DNA of 37,772 bases from Clostridia bacterium (GTDB taxonomy: Bacteria; Bacillota; Clostridia; UMGS1883), in the NCBI GenBank assembly GCA_030527235.1, contig JAUNBL010000019.1:1-37772 (forward strand), written 5' to 3'. The position numbers and the translations under genes are program-made. Position 1 is the first letter of the stretch. The number at the start of each line of letters is the position of its first letter. Shown in pieces: positions 25,646-33,641 of the stretch. Under the pieces are notes generated by a model. That model was given only the letters and a program-made list of their open reading frames with translations. It searched no databases and was not told the DNA's origin.

Positions 25646-25724
25646 AGTCCTCCTACATACTATGTTAGTGGAGTCTTTAGGCTCACAAGCCCGGATAACC
25701 CGGATAACAAGTATAAGGAGGACT
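25646..25724 (+). promoter_or_regulatory. leader able to sequester the ribosome site of the Cys-rich gene
   Basis: AGTCCTCCT at 25646-25654 is exactly complementary to AGGAGGACT at 25716-25724, which contains the Shine-Dalgarno sequence of the next gene (ATG 25732). Flanking ACATAC and GTATA can extend the helix with a bulge. Between the arms are a short GGCT/AGCC hairpin and a tandem 9-base repeat. The pairing would close the site unless an anti-structure or an effector opens it. Confidence 0.45.
25690..25707 (+). repeat. tandem 9-base repeat CCCGGATAA x2
   Basis: CCCGGATAA occurs twice in a row within the leader of the Cys-rich gene, between the two arms of the putative ribosome-site helix. 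Could be a protein-binding site or part of the RNA fold. Confidence 0.6.
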
Positions 25725-25731
25725 ATTTTAT

Positions 25732-26556
25732 ATGACCGACGAAACCATTACCAGCTCCTTCGGCTGTAAGGATAAGGTGTGTATACAAACAGACCAGGTG
25801 TACGACTCTTGCCGCAGTAAGGAATGTATAGAGTGTCTGCGCGTATATATGACCGAAACCGGCCAGGAAATTATTGACCGTGCGCTGGATGTTAAATGTA
25901 AAAAGAGTGAGATAATTTGGGTTTTCAGCGACGTGGAACGTCTGCCTTTTAACAGCGGATATTATACGGTGGATTTGAATTTCTTCTTCAAAATCACGCT
26001 GGAAGTGTTTACGGGTATCAACCGCCCGGTAACCGTTGAAGGATTGGCAACGTTTGAGAAAAAGGTCGTGCTGTTTGGCAGTGAGGGCAGCGCGAAAATA
26101 TTTACATCAAAATTCAAAGAGGACGCCTTCGATGCGCAGCTTTGGCAGAAGACCAATATGCCGAAAGCCGTTGTTGAAGTGGTGGACCCGATTTGTTTAG
26201 GCGCGAAGCTTTCAGACATAAATGACCACTGCTGCCGCTACGCAGATGAGGATTTGGACGTTTGTAATATACCCGATTGTATCAGGCGTGTATTTGACGA
26301 CCGAATTATAGGCTGCCGCGAGCAAGGCAGACGCGTGTTTGTAACTATAGGCCTTTTCTCTATTGTTAGATTGGAGCGCAATGTGCAGCTGCTTATACCG
26401 GCGTATGACTTTTGTATCCCAGATAAAGAGTGCGTAGCCTCAACCGAAGATGACCCATGCAATCTGTTTGAAAAAATTTCGTTCCCCGTGGATGAATTTT
26501 TCCCGCCTCAGTCTCCGGAATGCTTTGACCAGTGCGACAACCCTTGCAGTGAATAG
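25732..26556 (+). CDS. conserved Cys-rich protein of unknown function
   Basis: Protein of 274 residues that I do not recognise with certainty. No signal peptide or membrane helix. It has about 17 cysteines, concentrated at both ends: CKDKVCIQTDQVYDSC and CIECLRVY near the start, CCRY, CNIPDC, CRE in the middle, and CDQCDN..C at the end. A central beta-rich part (GYYTVDLNFFFKITLEVF, then VEGLATFEKKVVLFG) recalls the repeated domains of spore-coat and morphogenetic proteins of Clostridia. A cytoplasmic protein with this many Cys in an anaerobe fits a mother-cell spore-coat or metal-binding protein; both are inference. Strong AAGGAGGA ribosome site, possibly hidden by the leader. It is followed by a strong bidirectional terminator. 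Confidence 0.8.
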   Translation: MTDETITSSFGCKDKVCIQTDQVYDSCRSKECIECLRVYMTETGQEIIDRALDVKCKKSEIIWVFSDVERLPFNSGYYTVDLNFFFKITLEVFTGINRPVTVEGLATFEKKVVLFGSEGSAKIFTSKFKEDAFDAQLWQKTNMPKAVVEVVDPICLGAKLSDINDHCCRYADEDLDVCNIPDCIRRVFDDRIIGCREQGRRVFVTIGLFSIVRLERNVQLLIPAYDFCIPDKECVASTEDDPCNLFEKISFPVDEFFPPQSPECFDQCDNPCSE

Positions 26557-26634
26557 AAAAAAGCTACATTAAAGCGCCTGTGCTAAAAGGCCATGTGTGC
26601 CTGCGGGCGGGTCCATAAAAATAATATAGATTAT

Positions 26635-26674
26635 AAAGCTGCGGCGCCCGCAATTAAGTTGGCGCCGCAGCTTT
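26635..26674. terminator. bidirectional 14-bp GC-rich terminator hairpin
   Basis: AAAGCTGCGGCGCC (26635-26648) and its exact complement (26661-26674) around a 12-base loop, between the convergent Cys-rich and DUF1015 genes. The A/T at the stem base serves as the tail in both directions; T-rich sequence follows on the minus strand. The remaining bases 26557-26634 show nothing else I can support. Confidence 0.7.
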
Positions 26675-26684
26675 GTGGAGTTGG

Positions 26685-27968
26685 CTAAAACTTATTCATA
26701 ACTATACCTGTAATAAGCTTAGGATAAAAGTATGTCGATTTCTGCGGCATCTTCTCATTTATGAGAGAAACATCTTTTATTTGGCTTATTTTTGTGGCGT
26801 TAAGCATGAACGCGCATTGGAATTTACCGCTTCTGACACCAGCTATCGCTTCGTCAAAGTCACGTGTATAAGTAAGATTTATCTGCTGCGCCATGTTCGC
26901 CTTATCAATTCCCAAATTACGCTCTAAAATAAGTGTGTGCAAAACACTGACATCAAGCGTTTTATACTCCCTGGTTTTATCCGGCAGCGCTTCGTCCATT
27001 GCAGAAGGGTTTTTGAGTGTTATAATATAATAGTAGTCTTTGCCGGTATACAGCGCGTATGCGTTTTTGTCAGCATGTGCTGCAAGGGTCGAAAAAATTG
27101 TGGAGGAATCCGCCGATACCTTTTCCACACGGAAATTATCCTGCATTTTATCAACAAGCTCCGCTTCGTTAAACGCCGGCAAATCACGCACAAGCCGATG
27201 CGTTGGGAAAACAGCAAGCCCTTTATCTTCCATTTCGACAAGGAACATCATACAATAATTAGCGCTCTCGCTTAAACCATTAATTTCGTGCAGGTAATTG
27301 CGGTAATTGAGCGCCGTTTCATAGCGATGGTGGCCGTCGGCAATAAAGAGCTGTTTGTCGGCAAAAGCGTCTGTAATTCTTTTTGTTTCTTCAGGCTCCT
27401 TAATTATCCAAAGATTCTGTGTCAAATTATCAAAAGACTTAAAGCTTATATCAGGCTTTCTTTCGCTCAAGCGTTTGATTGCCGCAGGAAGCGCCATGGA
27501 AGGGTCAGAATAAAGCGAGTAAATTTGGCTGAAATTACAATTCGTAGCCTTCATCAAATTAAACCTGTCTGTTTTTGCTTTGGAAAGGGTTTCCTCGTGT
27601 GGTAAAACAACTCTTTTTGAAAATTCAACTAACTCCACCCTGCCTATTATACCTTTTAGGGAAAGTGTTTCACCGTTATTCTCAAAAATTTCTTCATAAA
27701 TGTAAAACGCATCGGCTTCTTCAACTTTAAGCGTTCCGTCCGCCAGCCAATCCGAGAGAAACTGCGCGGCGCGTGTATAGCGGTTATCAGAATCGCTGTC
27801 TTGGTCAAACACTTTACCATATTCAAGCCGGATTACATTATGCTCGCTTTTTTGGTAAAATGCATCTTGCTCAGAGGGGGAAATAATATCGTACGGCGGA
27901 GTAGTAACGTTCGACAGCTGAGACTCATCAGAATAGCGCAGTGCCTTAAAGGGAACAACTTTTGCCAT
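26685..27968 (-). CDS. DUF1015 family protein
   Basis: Cytoplasmic protein of 427 residues. N-terminus VVPFKALRYS, then TTPPYDIIS, and the family hallmark FIADGHHRYETALNY near residue 210-224, match DUF1015 (PF06245). The DGHHR motif recalls the nucleotide-binding signature of ParB/sulfiredoxin-fold proteins, some of which are serine kinases, so a small-molecule kinase role is an inference. No serine-pathway gene is adjacent. The ATG follows GAGGTG at about six bases and a good sigma-A promoter is 53 bases further upstream. Transcribed alone. Confidence 0.85.
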   Translation of the reverse strand: MAKVVPFKALRYSDESQLSNVTTPPYDIISPSEQDAFYQKSEHNVIRLEYGKVFDQDSDSDNRYTRAAQFLSDWLADGTLKVEEADAFYIYEEIFENNGETLSLKGIIGRVELVEFSKRVVLPHEETLSKAKTDRFNLMKATNCNFSQIYSLYSDPSMALPAAIKRLSERKPDISFKSFDNLTQNLWIIKEPEETKRITDAFADKQLFIADGHHRYETALNYRNYLHEINGLSESANYCMMFLVEMEDKGLAVFPTHRLVRDLPAFNEAELVDKMQDNFRVEKVSADSSTIFSTLAAHADKNAYALYTGKDYYYIITLKNPSAMDEALPDKTREYKTLDVSVLHTLILERNLGIDKANMAQQINLTYTRDFDEAIAGVRSGKFQCAFMLNATKISQIKDVSLINEKMPQKSTYFYPKLITGIVMNKF

Positions 27969-28020
27969 ATAAACACCTCATATTCATAATTTAACGTAGC
28001 ACATCATTTGTACATTTAAT

Positions 28021-28049
28021 ATCATACCATGTTTTTGCTCAAACTTCAA
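28021..28049 (-). promoter_or_regulatory. sigma-A promoter of the DUF1015 gene
   Basis: On the minus strand TTGAAG (28044-28049), 17 bases, TATGAT (28021-28026). The leader is about 45 bases. The interval 27969-28160 between the divergent genes shows no other supported element; a plus-strand promoter for the PRC gene was not recognised. Confidence 0.6.
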
Positions 28050-28160
28050 GTAGGACTAATGAAGAATTTTTAATTATAAAATTTAGGAACGGCAGGTAAT
28101 ATTTCCTTGAATGATATTAAGCAAAGGTGCAGATATTATATGCAGACGGAGGTGGAGCAG

Positions 28161-28691
28161 ATGAAAAATGCGTTTTGTTCCATAAAGGGTCGAAACGTAT
28201 ACAATGTTGAGAATGAGAAGCTCGTCGGACGACTTTCCGATATACTTCTTTACCCATCTTCTGAGAAATTGTTCGGGATTATCTGCACAAATGAAAATAT
28301 ACTGTATAAGCATAGACTCTTTCGTGCAGGTAAAATCCTTTCTGTAACCGAGAGCAGAATTAATGTCATCGGCCACGGAGAGCGATTTGTAAGAGTTCTT
28401 CCTTGCGAAGAAAAAGCTCGAAGCTGCAGCACTCTTACCCACGGTTTCAAGGTCGTTTCACGTGCGGGAAAAACTCTCGGATATGTAAAAGATATTACTC
28501 TTGACTTTGAAATTGGACAGCTTTCCGAACTTGAGGTGGGCGTTTCTCTTGCCGAAGATTTGCTCTACGGTCGCAAAAGCGTTAACGCCGAAGGCGTTAT
28601 CAGCTTTTGCGACAACCGTCTGATTATAAATGAAGAAAGCTTAAAAAATAAGAAGCTTTCCGGAATACAAAACTTATTGAAACGGAGATAG
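28161..28691 (+). CDS. tandem PRC-barrel protein
   Basis: Protein of 176 residues with two PRC-barrel domains, about 5-80 (VYNVENEKLVGRLSDILLYP) and 95-165 (FKVVSRAGKTLGYVKDITLDFEIG). PRC-barrels are small beta-barrels in RimM, in reaction-centre H subunits and in sporulation proteins such as YlmC/YmxH. The start is ATG 28161, six bases after GGAGGTG; an in-frame ATG at 28140 lies before this site. Followed after 5 bases by a 59-residue gene and a permease, an arrangement seen in Clostridia and Bacillus. Precise role unknown; membrane-related scaffolding or sporulation is likely (inference). Confidence 0.82.
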   Translation: MKNAFCSIKGRNVYNVENEKLVGRLSDILLYPSSEKLFGIICTNENILYKHRLFRAGKILSVTESRINVIGHGERFVRVLPCEEKARSCSTLTHGFKVVSRAGKTLGYVKDITLDFEIGQLSELEVGVSLAEDLLYGRKSVNAEGVISFCDNRLIINEESLKNKKLSGIQNLLKRR

Positions 28692-28696
28692 TTATT

Positions 28697-28876
28697 ATGC
28701 AGAGAGGAAATGGTTTTTCAAAAGGGCTCATAACAGGTATTGTTGTCGGAGGTGTGGCGGGAATGCTTGTGGATCCGATGAAGGACCGTGAGAGCAATAA
28801 AATGCGTCACGGAGTAGGCGCTGTATTTCGCGGCATGGGAAACATTATAGACAGCCTTGCGGAAATGAGGAAGTAA
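28697..28876 (+). CDS. 59-residue YtxH-like small membrane protein
   Basis: Short gene encoding 59 residues, beginning MQRGNGFSKG and with a glycine-rich hydrophobic helix (LITGIVVGGVAGMLV) followed by a charged amphipathic tail ending AEMRK. This is the plan of YtxH-type proteins, small and membrane-inserted. A GGAG site precedes the ATG by nine bases. The TAA stop shares its last base with the ATG of the permease (TAATG), so it is translated with it. The tight fit, coding-like composition and conserved form all support a real gene. Confidence 0.75.
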   Translation: MQRGNGFSKGLITGIVVGGVAGMLVDPMKDRESNKMRHGVGAVFRGMGNIIDSLAEMRK

Positions 28877-29811
28877 TGGGCAAACGCGAGGAAATTACCG
28901 TAAACGTAGTGTTTTTAGGTTGTTTGATTTTAATGTTCGTGTCGCTTGCTTTCCCGATAAGCCGTGCCGTCGCCGCTCCATTGATGGGCGGCGCGCTTTT
29001 ATATCTGTTTGCAAAACCGTTCGTTGTTTTTTTTGCGCGTTTCAAAATTCCCTACTGCGTATCGGTTATTAGTTTTTATGTACTCTTACTCGCAGCTTTG
29101 ATTGCAGTCATAGTCTTTCTCTTCCCTCTTGCTGCTGAAGCGCTTAATGCGGTAATAGAAATGCTTCCGGAGAGAATTGAAGAGTATTTCAACTCACAAA
29201 ATTTATTCAGCAGTATTCTTGACGGAGGCGGAAGCATAGCCAGATGTGCAGGTGATATTGCCATAGCTGCAGTTCTTTCCTTTTATTTCCTGCGCGATAG
29301 CCGAAAAATTTCCAAGATGTGGGCGGGAATTATACCGCTTCGTTATCAGAAGTGTACTTTTGAGCTTTTTAACTCTCTGCGGGATTCAGTGACGGCATTT
29401 TTTCGCGGTCAAAGCTTGCTTTGCATTATTCTCGCCGTCCTTGAAAGCATAATGCTGCTTGCGTTTAAAATACCGTATGCGGTTTTACTGGGTATCATTG
29501 GAGGGCTGCTCGATATTATTCCCTATTTCGGAGCCACTTTAGGGTTTGTTCCAATTTGTGTAGTGACATTTTTATTTGCGCGGGAAAAAATCATTTATAT
29601 TGCAACGGCATTTGTAATCATACAGCTTGTTGAAGGTTCAATTCTTGCTCCGCGCATATCCTCGGCAAGCGTAGGGTTAAGTCCGATAAGCGTAATAATT
29701 GCCCTTATTATCGGTTCTGCGTTTGCATCGTTCTGGGGGATGCTGCTCTCAGTGCCTTTTGCCGCAGTTGCGGCGGTTTCACTAAAAAAACTGTTTCGTG
29801 CGCTGGTCTAA
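28876..29811 (+). CDS. AI-2E / YtvI family permease
   Basis: Membrane protein of 311 residues, somewhat short for PF01594 (about 350). It has about seven to eight hydrophobic segments, the amphipathic ALNAVIEMLPERIEEY region between early helices, and the conserved end LAPRISSASVGLSPISVIIALIIGSA split by helix breaks. The family includes autoinducer-2 exporters, sodium-proton antiporters and the sporulation protein YtvI; which of these applies is unknown. Coupled by a one-base TAATG overlap to the small YtxH-like protein, last gene of a three-gene unit, with a weak terminator hairpin 30 bases downstream. Confidence 0.87.
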   Translation: MGKREEITVNVVFLGCLILMFVSLAFPISRAVAAPLMGGALLYLFAKPFVVFFARFKIPYCVSVISFYVLLLAALIAVIVFLFPLAAEALNAVIEMLPERIEEYFNSQNLFSSILDGGGSIARCAGDIAIAAVLSFYFLRDSRKISKMWAGIIPLRYQKCTFELFNSLRDSVTAFFRGQSLLCIILAVLESIMLLAFKIPYAVLLGIIGGLLDIIPYFGATLGFVPICVVTFLFAREKIIYIATAFVIIQLVEGSILAPRISSASVGLSPISVIIALIIGSAFASFWGMLLSVPFAAVAAVSLKKLFRALV

Positions 29812-29840
29812 AAAGCACAAACTACGGAACATTATTTGCC

Positions 29841-29861
29841 GCAGCGTCCGCAGCTGCTTTT
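29841..29861 (+). terminator. weak intrinsic terminator after the permease gene
   Basis: GCAGC (29841-29845) pairs with GCTGC (29853-29857) over a 7-base loop and runs into T4. Short but correctly placed 30 bases after the stop and before the fhs promoter. Confidence 0.4.
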
Positions 29862-29893
29862 CATAAATTAACAATTATTATGTCAGAAAACGC

Positions 29894-29922
29894 TTGAAAG
29901 AAATGCAGCGTTGTGATAAACT
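29894..29922 (+). promoter_or_regulatory. sigma-A promoter of fhs
   Basis: TTGAAA (29894-29899), 17 bases, TAAACT (29917-29922). Transcription would begin near 29929, just before the CGGAGG ribosome site of fhs. Confidence 0.6.
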
Positions 29923-29947
29923 ATATAAAAACATACGGAGGATATAG

Positions 29948-31615
29948 ATGCTTAAAGATATACAAATAGCTCAAAACGCGGTGATGCTGCCGATAAACGC
30001 CATTGCCGCCCGAATAGGTTTTTCAGAGGATGATATTATCCCTTACGGCAGATACAAGGCGAAAATTTCAGCGCAGGCGCTTGCGCGTTTGAACAACAAT
30101 AAAAAAGGGAAGCTAATTCTAACTACGGCGATTAATCCCACTCCTGCCGGAGAGGGCAAAACAACTACAACCGTTGGCTTAGGTCAGGCACTGACCCGCA
30201 TGGGAAAAAACGCTGTCATAGCTTTGCGGGAACCATCTCTCGGCCCCGTAATGGGGATTAAAGGCGGTGCCGCCGGAGGTGGTTATTCTCAGGTCGTCCC
30301 TATGGAGGATATAAATCTGCATTTTACCGGCGATATACATGCAGTAACCGCAGCGAACAACCTGCTTGCTGCGTTGATTGACAATCACTTACATCATGGC
30401 AACTCACTGGGAATTGATTCGCGAAAAATTGTGTTTAAGCGAGTTATGGACATAAACGACCGCGCGCTTCGTGAGGTTGTCGTAGGCCTTGGCAGTATGG
30501 CAAATGGTTTTGTGCGGCAGGATTCTTTTATGATTACCGTAGCCAGCGAGGTTATGGCGTGCCTGTGCCTTGCCAACGATCTTAACGAGCTGAAAGAAAG
30601 GCTTGCGCGTATAGTCGTCGCGTATGATTTTAATGATAAGCCAATTACAGCAGCTGATTTGAAGGCAGAGGGCGCAATGGCGCTTTTGCTTAAAGATGCA
30701 GTTCTTCCTAACCTGGTACAAACGCTTGAAAACACACCTTGTTTTATTCACGGAGGTCCTTTTGCCAATATTGCTCATGGGTGCAACAGTATCATTGCCA
30801 CTAAAACGGCTCTTTGTGTTGCTGATTACGCGATTACAGAGGCGGGGTTCGGCGCGGATTTGGGCGCAGAAAAGTTTTTCGATATTACTTGCCGCGCGGC
30901 AAATCTTAAGCCTGACGCAGCGGTGCTTGTGGCAACCTGCCGTGCACTTAAGTACAATGGCGGCGTGGCAAAAAAAGACGTTGCGGCACCCAATCTTGCC
31001 GCGCTTATAAAAGGGCTTCCCAACATTGAAAAACATATTGAGAACATACGCAAATTCGCTGTTCCGCTTGTTGTGGCGCTTAACCTTTTTCCGGAAGACA
31101 GCGAAGAAGAAATTGCCGCAGTACGTGAATTCTGCAAAGATAAAGGAGTTAAGTGCGCTGTTTCCGAAGTCTTTGCAAAGGGCGGCGCGGGCGGAATGGA
31201 GCTGGCCGTTGCCGTGCTCGATGTACTTGACGAGGAAAGTCATTTTACTCCCATCTATGCCCTTGAAGGCAGTTACTACGATAAATTTGAAGTTATTGCA
31301 AAAGAGATTTACGGCGCTGAAGGAGTGGATTTTCTCCCTTCGGCAAAAAAGGCAATAAATAGTATCGTTGCCGAAGGCTACGATAATCTGCCGATATGTA
31401 CTGCGAAAACGCAGTACTCTTTATCGGACGACCCTGCGCTTTTGGGTAGGCCAAAAGGTTTCAGAATTACCGTTCGCGACGCTTATGTGAACGCCGGAGC
31501 AGGTTTCGTGGTTATGCTTACTGGAAATATAATGACAATGCCGGGACTTCCCAGGCAAAGCGCAGCGGAAAACATGGATGTAGACGGCAGCGGCAACATA
31601 ACCGGACTTTTCTGA
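29948..31615 (+). CDS. fhs: formate-tetrahydrofolate ligase
   Basis: ATP-dependent enzyme of 555 residues, the standard length, making 10-formyl-THF from formate and THF. The P-loop-like [14 protein letters not shown] near residue 65-78, [23 protein letters not shown] in two parts near 95-115, [17 protein letters not shown] and MPGLPR at the C-terminus are all diagnostic. In anaerobes it feeds purine, fMet and serine synthesis, or the methyl branch of the Wood-Ljungdahl path; no other gene of that path is here, so no claim is made. CGGAGG precedes the ATG. The tsaE gene follows after 16 bases and the whole block to the esterase may be one transcript. Confidence 0.97.
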   Translation: MLKDIQIAQNAVMLPINAIAARIGFSEDDIIPYGRYKAKISAQALARLNNNKKGKLILTTAINPTPAGEGKTTTTVGLGQALTRMGKNAVIALREPSLGPVMGIKGGAAGGGYSQVVPMEDINLHFTGDIHAVTAANNLLAALIDNHLHHGNSLGIDSRKIVFKRVMDINDRALREVVVGLGSMANGFVRQDSFMITVASEVMACLCLANDLNELKERLARIVVAYDFNDKPITAADLKAEGAMALLLKDAVLPNLVQTLENTPCFIHGGPFANIAHGCNSIIATKTALCVADYAITEAGFGADLGAEKFFDITCRAANLKPDAAVLVATCRALKYNGGVAKKDVAAPNLAALIKGLPNIEKHIENIRKFAVPLVVALNLFPEDSEEEIAAVREFCKDKGVKCAVSEVFAKGGAGGMELAVAVLDVLDEESHFTPIYALEGSYYDKFEVIAKEIYGAEGVDFLPSAKKAINSIVAEGYDNLPICTAKTQYSLSDDPALLGRPKGFRITVRDAYVNAGAGFVVMLTGNIMTMPGLPRQSAAENMDVDGSGNITGLF

Positions 31616-31631
31616 TAAGGTGGCTATTTTA

Positions 31632-32066
31632 TTGAGAAAATACATTTCAGCTTCCGTTGAGGAGACAGAAAACATTGCATATGAAATCGCAAAAACTGTT
31701 TCTGCGCCGCAAGTAATCTGTTTGATAGGAGAACTCGGAGCCGGAAAAACAGCGTTTGCGAGAGGTTTTGTCCGCGCATTTGGCATTAATAAAGGCGTAT
31801 GCTCTCCAACATTTACGATTATGCACCGCTACGAAGGTGAGAAAACCATTGACCACTATGACCTTTACCGTATTAATTCCGTGGAGGAATTAGAGGAGAC
31901 CGGATTTTTCGAGCAGATAGAGCATAATATTTCTCTTGTTGAATGGGCAGACATGTTTCTTAACAATATGCCGAGCGAAAGCATCTTTATCCGAATAACA
32001 AAAGGTGAGCGTGATGACGACAGAATAATTACAAGGAGTGACAAAAATGATGACGCTTGCAGTTGA
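31632..32066 (+). CDS. tsaE: tRNA t6A biosynthesis ATPase TsaE
   Basis: Small P-loop ATPase of 144 residues, partner of TsaB and TsaD in making threonylcarbamoyl-adenosine at tRNA position 37. Walker A GELGAGKTAF, the switch-like SPTFTIMHRYEG, HYDLYRI and LVEWAD are all family marks. The start is taken as TTG 31632, eight bases after AAGGTGG; GTG 31620 overlaps that site. Its last 20 bases overlap tsaB. The usual tsaB-rimI-tsaD order is not followed further downstream. Confidence 0.93.
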   Translation: MRKYISASVEETENIAYEIAKTVSAPQVICLIGELGAGKTAFARGFVRAFGINKGVCSPTFTIMHRYEGEKTIDHYDLYRINSVEELEETGFFEQIEHNISLVEWADMFLNNMPSESIFIRITKGERDDDRIITRSDKNDDACS

Positions 32067-32730
32067 CACATCGGCTCTTACGGCTTCCGTTGCAATCACC
32101 GATGGTGAAAAAATCCTGTGCGAGCTTTCATTTACAACTGCTCTCACCCACTCCGAAACGCTTATGCCAATGATTGATTTTGCCCTTTCGGGGACAAAGC
32201 TGACATGCGCAGACATAGATGTATTTGCATTCGCCGGCGGACCGGGTTCGTTCACTGGTCTTCGTATAGGCGCGGCAACGATTAAAGGTCTTGCGCGCGG
32301 TGCGGGGAAACCGATTGTTGGGGTATCTACTTTAGAGGCGCTTGCATATAATGTGATGCGCGACGGCTTTACCATCGCTCCAATTATGGACGCAAGGCGA
32401 GGTGAAGTATACTGCGCGCTCTATAGGTTTAACAATGGAAGTATAGAATGCCTAAGACAGCCAGATGCAACGGCGCTTGAGATGTTTGTGCGTGATATCG
32501 ACGGCGAAGCAATCTTTGTTGGCGACGCTGTAGATGTATATAAAAATAGAATATCTTCCCTGTTGGACAAGCGAGCAATTTTTGCACCTCAAAACTCGCT
32601 TTTGCAGAGAGCCTCATCAGTTGCAATGGCAGCAACCGGTAAAAAACCGCTTGAAGATGCACAGCTTGTTTATCTGCGGAAATCACAGGCTGAGCGTGAA
32701 TATGCGTTTAAGGAGACGAATTTGAAATGA
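32047..32730 (+). CDS. tsaB: tRNA t6A biosynthesis protein TsaB
   Basis: Pseudo-ASKHA protein of 227 residues that binds TsaD and supports t6A formation. It starts MMTLAVDTSALTASVAI and has the FAGGPGSFTGLRIGAATIKGLA segment (about 66-86) and MDARRGEVYCALY typical of TsaB. The shortened ATPase fold lacks the metal-binding HxxxH of TsaD. The ATG at 32047 follows AAGGAGTG at six bases and lies inside the end of tsaE, coupling the two. The stop overlaps rpiB by ATGA. tsaD is not in the window and must be elsewhere if the path is complete. Confidence 0.94.
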   Translation: MMTLAVDTSALTASVAITDGEKILCELSFTTALTHSETLMPMIDFALSGTKLTCADIDVFAFAGGPGSFTGLRIGAATIKGLARGAGKPIVGVSTLEALAYNVMRDGFTIAPIMDARRGEVYCALYRFNNGSIECLRQPDATALEMFVRDIDGEAIFVGDAVDVYKNRISSLLDKRAIFAPQNSLLQRASSVAMAATGKKPLEDAQLVYLRKSQAEREYAFKETNLK

Positions 32731-33179
32731 ACATTGTCATTGCTTCGGACCACGGCGGGTACACTCTTAAAACACAGCTTGCGGAATATCTGTCTAAAAA
32801 AGGCGAGAACGTTATTGATGTCGGGACATATTCCGATGTGTCATGTGATTACCCCGACTTTGCACAAAAGGCCTGCGCGCTTGTTCTTTCAAAGGAAGCG
32901 GACTTTGCGATTTTGCTGTGCGGCACAGGGATAGGCATCTCAATCGCCGCAAATAAAATTCCAAAAATCCGATGCGCAGTTTGCAGCAACGTCGAAACGG
33001 CACGCTTGGCCAAAGAACACAACAACGCAAATGCCATAGCCCTCGGCGGCCGCATTGTAAAATTTAATGAAGCTAAGGAAATTGTTGATACATATATGTC
33101 GGCAAGTTTTGCCGGCGGAAGGCATCAAGTAAGACTGGATAAAATTCTATCTATAGAAGAAAGGCAGTGGAAAATATGA
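32727..33179 (+). CDS. rpiB: ribose-5-phosphate isomerase B
   Basis: RpiB/LacAB-family sugar-phosphate isomerase of 150 residues converting ribose-5-phosphate and ribulose-5-phosphate. ASDHGGYTLK at the start, the CGTGIGISIAANK phosphate loop with the catalytic Cys (about 65-78), and HNNANAIALGGR are present. Together with the neighbours it is a housekeeping gene in a compact block, each junction an ATGA overlap. A specific sugar other than ribose cannot be excluded but the motif set is that of plain RpiB. Confidence 0.95.
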   Translation: MNIVIASDHGGYTLKTQLAEYLSKKGENVIDVGTYSDVSCDYPDFAQKACALVLSKEADFAILLCGTGIGISIAANKIPKIRCAVCSNVETARLAKEHNNANAIALGGRIVKFNEAKEIVDTYMSASFAGGRHQVRLDKILSIEERQWKI

Positions 33180-33634
33180 GATGCCCTTTTTGCGCACATG
33201 GGGACAGCAAAGTTGTGGATTCTCGTCCTACTGAGGACGGAAACGCCATAAGAAGGCGCCGCGAATGTATTTCTTGTGAAAAGAGATTTACCACATATGA
33301 GAAGATTGAAATTATCCCGGTTATGGTAATCAAAAAGGATGGCAGGCGCGAGGTATTTAACCGCGACAAGATAATGCGCGGTGTCATTACCGCTTGCGAA
33401 AAACGCCCAGTCCCTATGGAAGCTATTGAAGCGCTTGTATGCCAAGTCGAAAACGAATTTCAGAATTCTCTCGAAAAAGAAATTTCTTCGGAGAAAATCG
33501 GCGAACGTGTCATGAACAGCTTAAAAACTCTTGACGAGGTTGCTTATGTCAGATTTGCATCGGTTTACCGGCAGTTTAAGGATATCAATACCTTCATTGC
33601 CGAGGTGAACAAACTATTAACAGATAAGGATTGA
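33176..33634 (+). CDS. nrdR: transcriptional repressor NrdR
   Basis: Repressor of ribonucleotide reductase genes, 152 residues, the standard length. The N-terminal zinc ribbon has CPFC near residue 3 and CISC near residue 31, with KVVDSRPTEDG between; an ATP-cone domain follows (VIKKDGRREVFNRDKIMRG at about 50-68) and senses dATP/ATP. The start is the ATG that overlaps the rpiB stop (ATGA); an ATG nine bases earlier is in frame but would add three residues not seen in the family. No nrd genes or NrdR boxes were recognised within the window. Confidence 0.96.
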   Translation: MRCPFCAHGDSKVVDSRPTEDGNAIRRRRECISCEKRFTTYEKIEIIPVMVIKKDGRREVFNRDKIMRGVITACEKRPVPMEAIEALVCQVENEFQNSLEKEISSEKIGERVMNSLKTLDEVAYVRFASVYRQFKDINTFIAEVNKLLTDKD

Positions 33635-33641
33635 TAAGTAA

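Noticed and set aside
25650-25670. sigma-E-like -10 box (CATACTAT) for the Cys-rich gene
   Set aside because: One mismatch in the -10 box and no ATATT-like -35 box at 14-15 bases; too weak to list, though a sporulation promoter remains possible.
30404-31243. 279-codon open frame antisense to fhs
   Set aside because: It lies wholly within a well conserved gene on the other strand, has no ribosome site and a protein composition rich in Cys/Arg/Asn without domain signs; it is a shadow of fhs codon usage.
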